From Alsobacter sp046349155 (GTDB lineage Bacteria > Pseudomonadota > Alphaproteobacteria > Rhizobiales > Beijerinckiaceae): a stretch of 64,000 bases of DNA. The stretch covers positions 620,001 through 684,000 of the forward strand of contig JAXMCW010000004.1 of assembly GCA_046349155.1 (NCBI GenBank), read 5' to 3'. A program made the position numbers and the translations under genes. The notes beneath the pieces are model-generated. The model was given only the letters and a program-made list of their open reading frames with translations, did no database searches and had not been told where the DNA came from. Each line of letters opens with the position of its first letter. Position 1 is the stretch's first letter. This document shows positions 1 through 8,377 of this stretch, one piece after another.

Positions 1-1192
1 CGAGCACCATCTTCTCGAAGGAGGCCTGCAGGCCGCCCTCCATCCAGCCCGCCCCGTGCATCAGCAGGTTCACCCCGCCCATGATCGCGCCCCACAGCGA
101 GAACACGCTCTCATAGGCGGCCTGCGCGTCCAGCGTGTTCGCAGCGTTGGTATTGGACGAGCGGTAGGGCACGCCGTAGCGCCGGGCGAGCTGGCCGCCG
201 AGCAGGGCGGACTTCATGTATTCGGGCGTGCCGAAGGCGGGCGCGCCCGACTTCATGTCGACGTTCGAGGTGAAGCCGCCATAGACGAAGGGCGCGCCGG
301 GCCGCACGACCTGCGTGAAGACGAGCCCGGCCAGGGCCTCCGCGTTCTGCTGCACCACCGCGCCGGCCACCGTCACGGGGGCCATCGCGCCGGCCAGCGT
401 GAAAGGCGTCAGCACCACCGGCTGGTTGTGCGAGGCCATCTGGATGATGCCCTCCAGCATGGGCCCGTCGAGCCGCAGGGGAGACGACGAGTTGATGATG
501 GTGAAGAGCGAGGGCTCGCGTTCCAGCGTCTCGCGGTCGATGCCGCGCGCGATGCGGACGAGTTCGATCGCGTCGAGGTTGCGCTCGCGGCCCAGCGAAT
601 AGGCGTGGATCGCCTTGTCCGACAGGGTGAGCATGTCCGACAGCGCGTCGAGGTGGCGCACGGAGGCATGGATGTCGGCCGGCTCCACCGGATAGCCGCC
701 CCACAGGTGGATGCTGTCGAGCGTATGCCCGAGCCGGATGAAGTTCTGGTAGTCCGCCCGGTTGCCGGGCCGCCGCCCGCCATCGCGGTCGAAGGAGTTC
801 GGCGCGCTCGCCACCGAGCAGAAGGCGACGGCGTCGCCGCCGATCTGCAGGTTGTGGGCCGGGTTGCGCGCGTGCAGCGTGAATTGGCGCGGGGCCAGGC
901 CCAGCTTGGACTCCACGAGGCCACGGTCGATCCGCACGCGCTCGGACTGCGGCGAGACGTCAGCGCCGGCCTCCTTCAGCAGGCGGCGCCCCTCGGCATG
1001 GAGGAAGTCGATGCCGATCTCCTCCAGCACCGTCAGCGAGGCCTGGTGGATCGATTCCAGTTCGTCCGCGGAGACGAGAGCCGTCGGCTGGAAGGGCAGG
1101 CGCGGCTGCGCGCGCGGCGCTGCGGCCGCCGCCTCGCTCTCGCCCCGGCCGCCGCGGCGCCCCCTGCGTCCACGTGCTTCACTGGCGTCCAT
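1..1192 (-). CDS. MttB-family trimethylamine/quaternary amine:corrinoid methyltransferase, 3' end cut by window edge
   Basis: Members of this family move a methyl group from trimethylamine, glycine betaine or a similar amine to the cobalt of a partner corrinoid protein. I translated the minus strand from the ATG at 1192 and it stays open for 397 codons to the edge. After a basic, low-complexity N-terminus it shows family-like segments such as YGGFTSNVDMKSGAPAFGTP and HGAGWMEGGLQASFEKM. No in-frame amber codon is seen in the visible part, so this is probably a non-pyrrolysine member, a group that includes glycine betaine methyltransferases. The substrate cannot be read from sequence. It is divergent from the corrinoid protein gene, its likely partner. 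The C-terminus is missing. Confidence 0.85.
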   Translation of the reverse strand, partial: MDASEARGRRGRRGGRGESEAAAAAPRAQPRLPFQPTALVSADELESIHQASLTVLEEIGIDFLHAEGRRLLKEAGADVSPQSERVRIDRGLVESKLGLAPRQFTLHARNPAHNLQIGGDAVAFCSVASAPNSFDRDGGRRPGNRADYQNFIRLGHTLDSIHLWGGYPVEPADIHASVRHLDALSDMLTLSDKAIHAYSLGRERNLDAIELVRIARGIDRETLEREPSLFTIINSSSPLRLDGPMLEGIIQMASHNQPVVLTPFTLAGAMAPVTVAGAVVQQNAEALAGLVFTQVVRPGAPFVYGGFTSNVDMKSGAPAFGTPEYMKSALLGGQLARRYGVPYRSSNTNAANTLDAQAAYESVFSLWGAIMGGVNLLMHGAGWMEGGLQASFEKMVL

Positions 1193-1484
1193 GCGGGCAG
1201 CTCCCGGGCGGGTCGGAGGAGGTTTCGCCCGGCGTTCAGGAACCCGGATCGGGTCCGACCGGCTGCCGCGGCGGGGCGAGCATCGGCGAAGGCGAAGGCG
1301 GCAAATGATCCAGGTCCGACATTTGCTGCTCTGCACTCGACCTGCGTCGCCGCGCATGAAGCGGCCCGGTTGAAGCCCATCCGCGTCGTGTCGGGATCGC
1401 TGTATCCGGTGTCTTGCCGGCGACAATGCGCTATATCAAATCCCTGCACTGTGACCCCGGGTCGACCCGCGCTGGAGATGGCTG
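1193..1484. promoter_or_regulatory. Divergent intergenic region between mttB-like and corrinoid protein genes
   Basis: These 292 bp separate two divergently transcribed genes whose products should act together, so promoters for both are expected here. I see no convincing -35/-10 pair or operator. A GGAG ribosome binding site for the rightward gene lies at 1474-1477. An ATG at 1478 is closed by a stop after four codons. Confidence 0.4.
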
Positions 1485-2186
1485 ATGGCTGACGACGAAC
1501 TCGATCTGAATGCCCTGTCCGACGACGAGCTCGTCGAGCAGATGCATGACGACCTCTATGACGGCCTGAAGGAGGAGATCGAGGAAGGCGTCCGCATTCT
1601 TCTGTCCCGCGGCTGGACCCCCTACGACGTGCTCACCCAGGCGCTCGTGGAGGGCATGCGCATCGTCGGCGTCGACTTCCGCGACGGCATCCTCTTCGTG
1701 CCGGAGGTGCTGATGTCGGCCAACGCCATGAAGGCGGGCATGACGATCCTGCGCCCGCTCCTGGCCGAGACCGGCGCGCCCAAGATCGGCAAGATGGTGA
1801 TCGGCACCGTCAAGGGCGACATCCACGACATCGGCAAGAACCTCGTCTGCATGATGATGGAGGGCGCCGGCTTCGAGGTGGTCGACCTCGGCATCAACAA
1901 TCCCGTCGAGAACTATCTCGAGGCGATCGACAAGCACCAGCCCGACATCCTCGGCATGTCAGCCCTGCTGACGACGACCATGCCCTACATGAAGGTCGTC
2001 ATCGACACGATGAAGGAGAAGGGCCTGCGCAACGACTACGTCGTGCTCGTCGGCGGCGCCCCGCTCAACGAGACCTTCGCCGAGACCATCGGGGCCGACG
2101 CCTATTGCCGCGACGCCGCCGTCGCGGTGGAGACGGCGAAGTCCTTCATGGCCAAGCGGCAGGGCTCGGTCCAGTCCCGCGCGTGA
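1485..2186 (+). CDS. Corrinoid (B12-binding) protein of a methyltransferase system
   Basis: The 233-aa protein has the MtbC/MtmC layout: a helical cap (about residues 10-95) and a Rossmann-like B12 domain (about 100-225). The cobalt-ligand motif D-x-H-x-x-G is present as GDIHDIGKN, with His114. It should carry a methyl group on cob(I)alamin between the MttB-like protein and the methyltetrahydrofolate methyltransferase at 5161. The start has GGAG eight bases upstream. It begins the rightward operon. A 100-bp repeat-containing gap separates it from the DUF1638 gene. Confidence 0.93.
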   Translation: MADDELDLNALSDDELVEQMHDDLYDGLKEEIEEGVRILLSRGWTPYDVLTQALVEGMRIVGVDFRDGILFVPEVLMSANAMKAGMTILRPLLAETGAPKIGKMVIGTVKGDIHDIGKNLVCMMMEGAGFEVVDLGINNPVENYLEAIDKHQPDILGMSALLTTTMPYMKVVIDTMKEKGLRNDYVVLVGGAPLNETFAETIGADAYCRDAAVAVETAKSFMAKRQGSVQSRA

Positions 2187-2210
2187 CGCGGTCATGAGTG
2201 CGCAGCGCTT

Positions 2211-2291
2211 CGTCATTGCGAGCGTCGCGGGGCGATCCGGCCTTGGGCCCCGCGCCCGGATTGCTTCGTCGCCGCGCTCCCCGCAATGACG
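2211..2291. repeat. Imperfect palindromic intergenic repeat
   Basis: The element begins with CGTCATTGCG and ends with the inverted CGCAATGACG, with GATCCGG and GGATTGCTTCGTCGCC segments inside. It looks like the short palindromic intergenic repeats common in Hyphomicrobiales genomes. Related, more degraded stretches occur at about 4905-5000 and 22905-22980. It sits inside the operon and could form an mRNA hairpin. Confidence 0.6.
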
Positions 2292-2315
2292 GCGGTGGAG
2301 CATCGGAGACGATCG

Positions 2316-2975
2316 ATGCCGCCCACGCGCGTCCGACCACGCAAGACCCTCGTCATCGCCTGCGGCGCGCTGGCGCGCGAGATCCTCGCGGTGAAGCAGG
2401 CCAACGGCCTCGACCACCTCGACGTCACCTGCCTGCCGGCCATCTGGCACAACCGTCCCGAGAAGATCCCCGAGGGCGTGCGGCGGAAGATCCGCGCGGC
2501 CCGCGGGCGCTACGACGAGATCCTCTGCCTCTACGGGGATTGCGGCACGGGCGGCCTGCTCGACGCGGTGCTGGCGGAGGAGGGCGTCGAGCGCATCGGC
2601 GGCGACCATTGCTATGCCTTCTTCGCCGGCCTCGACGCCTTCGCCGGCCTGCATGACGCGGAGCCCGGCACCTTCTACCTGACCGACTATCTCGTCCGCC
2701 ACTTCGACCGCCTGATGATCAGGGGGCTGGGGCTCGACCGCTATCCGCAGCTCCTCAAGGACTATTTCGGCAACTACGCGCGGGTCCTCTATCTCGCGCA
2801 GACGCAGGACGAGGCGCTGACGCGCAAGGCCGAGCAGGCCGCCGCGCGGCTGGGCCTCGCCTTCGAGCGGATCTTCACCGGATACGGCCTCGTGCCATCG
2901 TTTGTCGACAGGCAGGGCGAGGCCAGCAAGGGAGCAACGAGCGATGGCGCAACTCACCATCGTCTACTGGCGTGA
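2316..2975 (+). CDS. DUF1638 domain protein
   Basis: This 219-aa protein matches the DUF1638 family, which recurs beside MttB-type methyltransferase operons in alphaproteobacteria. Visible family features are the N-terminal RKTLVIACGALAREI strand, the YGDCGTGG turn and the CYAFFAG segment. Its biochemical function is unknown to me; the context suggests an accessory role in corrinoid methyl transfer. I chose the ATG at 2316, which has GGAG at 2305-2308, over an in-frame ATG at 2286 lying in the palindromic repeat. The 3' end overlaps the next gene by 32 bases, which suggests translational coupling. Confidence 0.75.
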   Translation: MPPTRVRPRKTLVIACGALAREILAVKQANGLDHLDVTCLPAIWHNRPEKIPEGVRRKIRAARGRYDEILCLYGDCGTGGLLDAVLAEEGVERIGGDHCYAFFAGLDAFAGLHDAEPGTFYLTDYLVRHFDRLMIRGLGLDRYPQLLKDYFGNYARVLYLAQTQDEALTRKAEQAAARLGLAFERIFTGYGLVPSFVDRQGEASKGATSDGATHHRLLA

Positions 2976-3246
2976 CATTCCCGCCCAGGTGATCGTCAAG
3001 CAGGGCCGCAAGAGCGCCAAGCGCGAGCTGCCCCTGCGCTTCACGGAGGCGGTCGACATGGCGGCGATGCGCTCGGGCGCGGCCGCCACGGACGACTACC
3101 TCGCCGACTGGCGCCGGGCCGACCCGGTCGAATGCGGCGACGACCTCGAGGCCGAGGCGGAGGCCGCCGCCCGGCGCCTCGAGGCCGAGTACGACGCCGA
3201 GACCCTCAAGGCCCTCGTCTTCAACCAGGGCCGCGCCGCCTCCTGA
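2944..3246 (+). CDS. Small 'virulence factor' family protein (about 100 aa)
   Basis: The sequence MAQLTIVYWRDIPAQVIVKQ matches a small conserved family annotated only as 'virulence factor'. It recurs in this same gene neighbourhood, between DUF1638 and the MTHFR C-terminal protein. The name comes from a database label and does not indicate pathogenicity here. The C-terminal half is acidic and helical (DDLEAEAEAAARRLEAEYDA). The start at 2944 is preceded by an AAGGGAG-type site. Function is unknown; co-occurrence suggests a role in the methyl-transfer pathway. Confidence 0.7.
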   Translation: MAQLTIVYWRDIPAQVIVKQGRKSAKRELPLRFTEAVDMAAMRSGAAATDDYLADWRRADPVECGDDLEAEAEAAARRLEAEYDAETLKALVFNQGRAAS

Positions 3247-3271
3247 CAGCCCTCACCAGCGGAACCGTCCG

Positions 3272-3802
3272 ATGCTCACCCCCACCGCCTTCGAGCCCCG
3301 CGGCAAGCGCCCGCCCAAGGCCGACGCCTTCCGCATGCGCTTCGTCTCCATCCGGCATTCGCGCTTCATGGAGAAGCTCTACGACGTCTTCGAGCCGACC
3401 ATCGCGAGCCTCCATCCGCTCTTCAAGGCGATCGGCTACGAGCGGGCGGAGCGCCCCGTCGCGGCGCTGGAGAAGGCGATCAAGGGCGCGCTGTTCGACT
3501 GCCGCATGTGCGGCCAGTGCATCCTGTCCTCCACGGGCATGTCCTGCCCGATGAACTGCCCCAAGAGCCTGCGCAACGGGCCCTGCGGCGGCGTGCGCGC
3601 CAACGGCAATTGCGAGGTCTATCCCGACATGCCCTGCGTCTGGGTGAAGGCCTGGGAGGGCAGCCGCGCCATGATCAAGGGCGACCGCATCGCCGAGGTG
3701 CAGCCCCCGGTCGACCACCGCCGCAAGGGCGAGTCCTCCTGGCTCGGCGTGGTGCGAGAGAAGGCGGGCGACGCCCCGCAGGCCCCGGCCAAGAAGCACT
3801 GA
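3272..3802 (+). CDS. Methylenetetrahydrofolate reductase C-terminal (cysteine-rich) domain protein
   Basis: The 176-aa protein carries a cysteine-rich core at about residues 77-125, with CRMCGQC, CPMNCP, PCGG and NCEVYPDMPC, as in the family associated with MTHFR-type proteins. The cysteines probably bind a metal or Fe-S cluster. In acetogens such proteins partner MetF-like reductases, so a complex with the MTHFR encoded 34 bp downstream is likely. I infer that it helps couple the reversible methyl-/methylene-tetrahydrofolate step to an electron carrier. No membrane segment or signal peptide is seen. Confidence 0.75.
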   Translation: MLTPTAFEPRGKRPPKADAFRMRFVSIRHSRFMEKLYDVFEPTIASLHPLFKAIGYERAERPVAALEKAIKGALFDCRMCGQCILSSTGMSCPMNCPKSLRNGPCGGVRANGNCEVYPDMPCVWVKAWEGSRAMIKGDRIAEVQPPVDHRRKGESSWLGVVREKAGDAPQAPAKKH

Positions 3803-3836
3803 TCCCCCTTCAGCCCCCGCACGAGAGCCGACCGTC

Positions 3837-4877
3837 ATGACGATGACGCCCCACCCCGACGACATCGGCCCCGAGCCACACGCCCCGCTGCCGCCGCTGC
3901 CCGGACATTCCTCGCGCGGTCGGCTGGAGCGCGTGCTGCGCCGCGGTGAGTTCGCCATCACGGCCGAGCTCAATCCGCCCGACTCGGCCGAGGCCGAGGA
4001 CGTCTACGAGCGCGCGCACATCTTCGAGGGCTGGGTGGACGGCATCAACGCCACGGACGGCTCGGGCGCGCATTGCCACATGTCGAGCGTGGCGATCTGC
4101 GCGCTGCTGACGCGCATCGGCTATTCGCCGATCATGCAGATCAGCTGCCGCGACTACAACCGCATCGCCATCCAGGGCAACGTGCTCGGCGCCGCCGCGC
4201 TGGGGGTCTGCAACATCCTCTGCCTCACCGGCGACGGCGTGCAGTGCGGCGACCACCCCGAGGCCAAGCCCGTCTTCGACCTCGACTCGACCTCGCTGCT
4301 GCAGGTCATCCGCAAGATGCGCGACGACAAGACCTTCCTGTCGGGCCGCAAGATCACCTCGCCGCCCCAGGTCTTCATGGGCGCGGCGGAGAACCCCTTC
4401 GCCCCGCCCTACGATTTCCGCCCGCTGCGCCTCGCCAAGAAGATCGCGGCGGGCGCGCAGTTCTGCCAGACGCAGTACTGCTTCGATCTCCCCCTGCTCG
4501 AGAGCTTCATGACGAAGGTCCGCGACATGGGGCTCGACGAGAAGTGCTTCGTCCTCGTCGGCGTCGGCCCGCTCGCCTCCGCCCGCACGGCGAAGTGGAT
4601 GCGCGCCAATGTCGCGGGCGTCCACATTCCCGATGCCGTCATCGCCCGCCTGGAGGGCGCCAAGGACCAGAAGGCGGAGGGCAAGAAGATCTGCGTGGAG
4701 CTGATCCAGCAGATCCGCGAGATCAAGGGCGTCTCCGGCGTGCACGTCATGGCCTATCGCCAGGAGGAATACGTCTCCGAGATCGTCCACGAGAGCGGTG
4801 TGCTGCAGGGCCGCACCCCCTGGCGCCGCGACTTCATGCCCAGCACCCAGGCCGTGGAGAGCCTCGGCGCCGCCTGA
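3837..4877 (+). CDS. Methylenetetrahydrofolate reductase (MetF family)
   Basis: This 346-aa protein is a TIM-barrel MTHFR. Recognisable strands are FAITAELNPP near the start, the ISCRDYNR segment, the NILCLTGDG motif near residue 125 and GAQFCQTQYCFD near residue 215. It interconverts methyl- and methylene-tetrahydrofolate with FAD. Placed with a methyltetrahydrofolate:corrinoid methyltransferase, it probably works in the oxidative direction on methyl groups taken from an amine, although MTHFR usually serves methionine synthesis. A Pro/His-rich extension of about 30 residues precedes the barrel. The start could also be the ATG six bases downstream. Confidence 0.88.
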   Translation: MTMTPHPDDIGPEPHAPLPPLPGHSSRGRLERVLRRGEFAITAELNPPDSAEAEDVYERAHIFEGWVDGINATDGSGAHCHMSSVAICALLTRIGYSPIMQISCRDYNRIAIQGNVLGAAALGVCNILCLTGDGVQCGDHPEAKPVFDLDSTSLLQVIRKMRDDKTFLSGRKITSPPQVFMGAAENPFAPPYDFRPLRLAKKIAAGAQFCQTQYCFDLPLLESFMTKVRDMGLDEKCFVLVGVGPLASARTAKWMRANVAGVHIPDAVIARLEGAKDQKAEGKKICVELIQQIREIKGVSGVHVMAYRQEEYVSEIVHESGVLQGRTPWRRDFMPSTQAVESLGAA

Positions 4878-5160
4878 TCCGCCCCCGCCTGGCCCCGGAC
4901 GGCGCCGCGTCGCTCGCGATGACGGCGGGAGGTGGCGCTCGCACCGTCCGTGCGAGGAACGCGGCGACGAAGCGATCCGCGCCCGGGACGGGCTCGACGG
5001 CCTCACGGCCTGCGCAATGGTGGCCCGCCCGGGGGCGCGCTTCGTCCGGGCGGGAGCACATGTCGCTCCCGCGCTAGTGATGTCGTGGTCCGCCAACTAG
5101 CCTTTCGCCCATTCGCACGCTATCGAGACGCCGCCAGGCCGGCGCAGGGGGGCTGAGACC
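4878..5160. other. 283-bp intergenic region with degraded palindromic repeat
   Basis: No supported gene. The part from about 4905 to 5000 (CGCTCGCGATGACGG, then GCGACGAAGCGATCCGCGCC) resembles the repeat at 2211-2291. The last 60 bp before 5161 could hold a promoter for the next two genes, but I see no clear consensus. Confidence 0.45.
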
Positions 5161-6075
5161 ATGACCGAGACGGTGATCACCTCGGAGAAGAAGAAGGTGG
5201 TGATCGGGCCCGAGCACCGCTTCGTCATGATCGGGGAGCGCATCAACCCGACGGGGCGCAAGCTGCTCGCGGCCGAGATGGCCGCCGGCGACTACAGCCG
5301 CGTGGTGGCGGACGCCGTCGCCCAGGTCGAGGCCGGCGCCCAGATGCTCGACGTGAACGCCGGCATCCCGCTCGTCGACGAGCCCAAGATCCTCGCCGAG
5401 TGCATCCAGCTCGTGCAGAGCACGGTCGACGTGCCGCTCTCCATCGATTCCTCCATCGTCGCGGCGCTCGAGGCCGGCCTCGCCGTCTACAAGGGCAAGC
5501 CGCTCGTCAATTCCGTGACCGGCGAGGAGGAGCGGCTCGAGCAGGTGCTGCCGCTGGTCAAGAAGTACAATGCCGCGGTGGTCGCCATCTCCAACGACGA
5601 GACCGGCATCTCCGAGGACCCGGACGTGCGCTTCGCCGTCGCCAAGAAGATCGTCGAGCGGGCCGCCGACTACGGCATCCCGCGCGAGGACATCGTGGTC
5701 GACCCGCTCGTGATGCCGGTCGGCGCCATCAACGACGCCGGGCGCAAGCTCATCCACCTGCTGCGCCGCCTCAGCGAGGAGCTGAAGGTGAACACCACCT
5801 GCGGCGCGTCCAACTTCTCCTTCGGCCTGCCCAACCGGCGCGGCCTCAACGCGTCGTTCATGCCCATGATGATCGGCGCGGGCATGACCTCGGCCATCAT
5901 GAACCCGCTGCACCTCGAGGACATCCAGGCCATCCTGGGGGCCGACGTGGTGATGGGCCACGACCCCAATTGCAGCGCCTGGATCCGCAAGTTCCGCGAG
6001 CCCGCCCCCGAGGGCGCCGCCCAGGCCGAAGGCGGCCGCCGCGGCCGCGAGGGCCGCAGAAGGGCCCGCGAGTGA
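5161..6075 (+). CDS. Methyltetrahydrofolate:corrinoid methyltransferase (pterin-binding domain)
   Basis: The 304-aa protein has the pterin-binding TIM barrel shared by dihydropteroate synthase, MetH and MtrH/AcsE. Family signs are the start VMIGERINPTGRK, then AQMLDVNAG, PLSIDSS and GASNFSFGLPNRR. It should exchange the methyl group between the corrinoid protein and tetrahydrofolate. The last 25 residues are a basic tail rich in Arg and Gly. Its stop codon overlaps the GTG of the reactivase gene, so the two are translationally coupled. Confidence 0.87.
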   Translation: MTETVITSEKKKVVIGPEHRFVMIGERINPTGRKLLAAEMAAGDYSRVVADAVAQVEAGAQMLDVNAGIPLVDEPKILAECIQLVQSTVDVPLSIDSSIVAALEAGLAVYKGKPLVNSVTGEEERLEQVLPLVKKYNAAVVAISNDETGISEDPDVRFAVAKKIVERAADYGIPREDIVVDPLVMPVGAINDAGRKLIHLLRRLSEELKVNTTCGASNFSFGLPNRRGLNASFMPMMIGAGMTSAIMNPLHLEDIQAILGADVVMGHDPNCSAWIRKFREPAPEGAAQAEGGRRGREGRRRARE

Positions 6076-8138
6076 CGGTTCCGAAGATCGCTCCCGCTTC
6101 GCCTGCCGTGCGCGTGGATCCCCCGATGGCGTCAGCCGGCCACCTCGTCGTCTTCACCCCCTCCGGCAAGCGCGGACGCTTCCCGGAGGGCACCTCCGTG
6201 CTGGAGGCCGCGCGCCGTCTCGGCGTCGACCTCGACAGCGTCTGCGGCGGGCGCGGCATCTGCGGGCGCTGCCAGATCCAGGTCGGGGAGGGCTCCTTCC
6301 CCAAGCACGGCATCGAGTCGCGCGCCGGCCACGTCACGGGCTGGAACGCCGTGGAGCAGCGCTACGTCTCCAAGCGCGGCGCGCTGGCCGACGCACGCCG
6401 CCTCGGCTGCCAGGCCAAGGTCACGGGCGACCTCGTCGTCGACGTGCCGCCCGACAGCCAGGTCCACCGCCAGGTCGTGCGCAAGCGTGCCGAGGCCCAT
6501 CCCATCGAGATCGATCCGGTCGTCCGCCTCTACTACGTGGAGGTGGAGGAGCCGGACATGCACGACCCCTCCAGCGACTTCCGGCGCCTTGCCGCGGCGC
6601 TCGAGCAGCAATGGCACGTCGGCGGCGTCCATGCCGACCTCGCCGTGCTTTCCGGCCTGCAGAAGGCGCTGCGCGCGGGCGAGTGGAAGGTCACCGTCGC
6701 CGTGCGCAAGGGCCGCGACATCGTCGCCGTCTGGCCCGGCATCCGGGAGGCCGCGCACGGCCTGGCCGTCGACATCGGCTCCACCACCATCGCGGCCCAC
6801 CTCACGGACCTGCTGAGCGGCGAGGTCGTGGCCTCGGCGGGGCTCATGAACCCGCAGATCCGTTTCGGCGAAGACCTGATGAGCCGGGTCTCCTACGTGA
6901 TGATGAACCCGGGCGGGGACCGCGAGCTCACCGCCGCCGTGCGCGAGGCGCTGGACAGCCTCGTCGGCGAGGTGGCGCGGGAGGCCGGCATCGACCGGCG
7001 CGACGTGCTCGAGGTGACGGTGGTGGGCAATCCCATCATGCACCATCTCTTCCTGGGTCTCGATCCCGTGGAGCTCGGCGGCGCGCCCTTCGCGCTCACC
7101 ATCGACGGGGCCTACGAGGCGCCCGCCCGCGAGCTCGGCCTTTCCATCGCGCCGGGCGGCTTCGTCTATGCGCTGCCCTGCATCGCCGGCCATGTCGGCG
7201 CCGACACGGCCGGCGTGGTGCTCTCCGAGGGACCCTACCTCAAGGACGAGCTGACGCTGCTCGTCGACGTCGGCACCAATGCCGAGATCGTGCTGGGAAA
7301 CCGTGCGCGGCTGCTCGCCTGCTCCTCGCCGACGGGTCCGGCCTTCGAGGGCGCCCAGATCTCCTGCGGGCAGCGCGCCGCGCCCGGCGCCATCGAGCGC
7401 ATCCGCATCGACAGGCAGACGCTCGAGCCGCGCTACAAGGTGATCGGCTGCGACCTGTGGTCGGACGATCCCGGCTTCGCCGAGGCCACCGCCTCGACCG
7501 GCGTCACCGGCATCTGCGGCTCCGGCATCATCGAGGTCATCGCCGAGATGTTCCTCGCCGGCATCATCACCCAGGACGGCGTGGTGGATGGCGGGCTCGC
7601 CGCGCGCACCCCGCGCATCGAGGCGACGGGCCGCACCTTCTCCTACCTGGTCCGCGACGGCGAGCCGCGCATCGCCATCACCCAGAACGACGTGCGCGCC
7701 ATCCAGCTCGCCAAGGCCGCGCTCTATGCCGGCGTGAAGCTGCTGATGGACCGCTACGGCGTCCAGCGGGTGGAGCGCATCACCCTCGCCGGGGCCTTCG
7801 GCAGCCACATCGACGTCACCTACGCGATGATCCTCGGCCTCATCCCCGACTGCGACCTCGCCAAGGTCGCCTCGGCCGGCAACGCCGCGGGCACCGGCGC
7901 GCGCATCGCGCTGCTCAACCTGCGATCGCGCCACGAGATCGAGGACATGGTCCGCCGCATCGAGAAGATCGAGACGGCGATCGAACCCGCCTTCCAGGAG
8001 CATTTCGTGGCCGCCATGGCCATCCCCAACAAGGTCGATCCCTTCCCCCGCCTCGCGGAGGTGGTCGACCTGCCGGCCCCCAGGACGATCGAGCCGTCCG
8101 AGGAGGGCGGCCGGCGGCGGCGGCGGCGCGACGGCTGA
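6072..8138 (+). CDS. RamA-like corrinoid activation protein: [2Fe-2S] ferredoxin domain plus ASKHA ATPase domain
   Basis: This 688-aa protein has an N-terminal ferredoxin-like domain with CGGRGICGRC at about residues 56-65 and a later Cys in LGCQAK, followed by a large ASKHA-type domain (DUF4445). Phosphate-binding-like strands are visible as LAVDIGSTTIAAHL and LLVDVGTNAEIVLG. Such enzymes use ATP to drive reduction of inactive cob(II)alamin to cob(I)alamin on corrinoid proteins. I chose the GTG at 6072, which overlaps the upstream stop and has AGAAGGG before it. An ATG at 6126 is possible. Confidence 0.87.
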   Translation: MTVPKIAPASPAVRVDPPMASAGHLVVFTPSGKRGRFPEGTSVLEAARRLGVDLDSVCGGRGICGRCQIQVGEGSFPKHGIESRAGHVTGWNAVEQRYVSKRGALADARRLGCQAKVTGDLVVDVPPDSQVHRQVVRKRAEAHPIEIDPVVRLYYVEVEEPDMHDPSSDFRRLAAALEQQWHVGGVHADLAVLSGLQKALRAGEWKVTVAVRKGRDIVAVWPGIREAAHGLAVDIGSTTIAAHLTDLLSGEVVASAGLMNPQIRFGEDLMSRVSYVMMNPGGDRELTAAVREALDSLVGEVAREAGIDRRDVLEVTVVGNPIMHHLFLGLDPVELGGAPFALTIDGAYEAPARELGLSIAPGGFVYALPCIAGHVGADTAGVVLSEGPYLKDELTLLVDVGTNAEIVLGNRARLLACSSPTGPAFEGAQISCGQRAAPGAIERIRIDRQTLEPRYKVIGCDLWSDDPGFAEATASTGVTGICGSGIIEVIAEMFLAGIITQDGVVDGGLAARTPRIEATGRTFSYLVRDGEPRIAITQNDVRAIQLAKAALYAGVKLLMDRYGVQRVERITLAGAFGSHIDVTYAMILGLIPDCDLAKVASAGNAAGTGARIALLNLRSRHEIEDMVRRIEKIETAIEPAFQEHFVAAMAIPNKVDPFPRLAEVVDLPAPRTIEPSEEGGRRRRRRDG

Positions 8139-8250
8139 AAGGCCACGCTCAAGTCCCTCCGGGACCTTACAGATCCTTAATTTGGCAGATGCCGCACGGA
8201 TGGAGAGCATGGGCCCGTCACGAAGAGTGGCGATTGCTTCAACTCTCTCA

Positions 8251-8280
8251 AAGGCCCCGCCCCACGGGGCCTTTCTTTTT
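8251..8280 (+). terminator. Rho-independent terminator after the corrinoid operon
   Basis: A GC-rich stem, GGCCCCG and CGGGGCC with a four-base loop, is followed by TTTCTTTTT. It closes the methyl-transfer operon 112 bp past the reactivase stop and insulates the channel gene. Confidence 0.85.
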
Positions 8281-8377
8281 GCGGGGCAACCCGCAGTTGG
8301 CGACGGGCCCCGCAGCGGCTATGCATCTCGGGCCCCCGGCCGCGTCCGAGGTCCGGGGGACGCCGGGGGGCTTTCTC

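Noticed and set aside
1..1192. Pyrrolysine-containing MttB
   Set aside because: No in-frame amber codon occurs in the visible 397 codons and no pyl genes are present. The C-terminal part is missing, so this is not absolute.
56..1492. Long plus-strand frame of 478 codons opposite the MttB-like gene
   Set aside because: It has no domain, is rich in Arg/Ala/Gly and mirrors the real minus-strand gene, whose translation shows clear MttB-family motifs.
6611..8377. Extension of the MscS channel frame far upstream into the reactivase gene
   Set aside because: The upstream part is an out-of-frame reading of the reactivase. The signal peptide and terminator position support a start at 8378.
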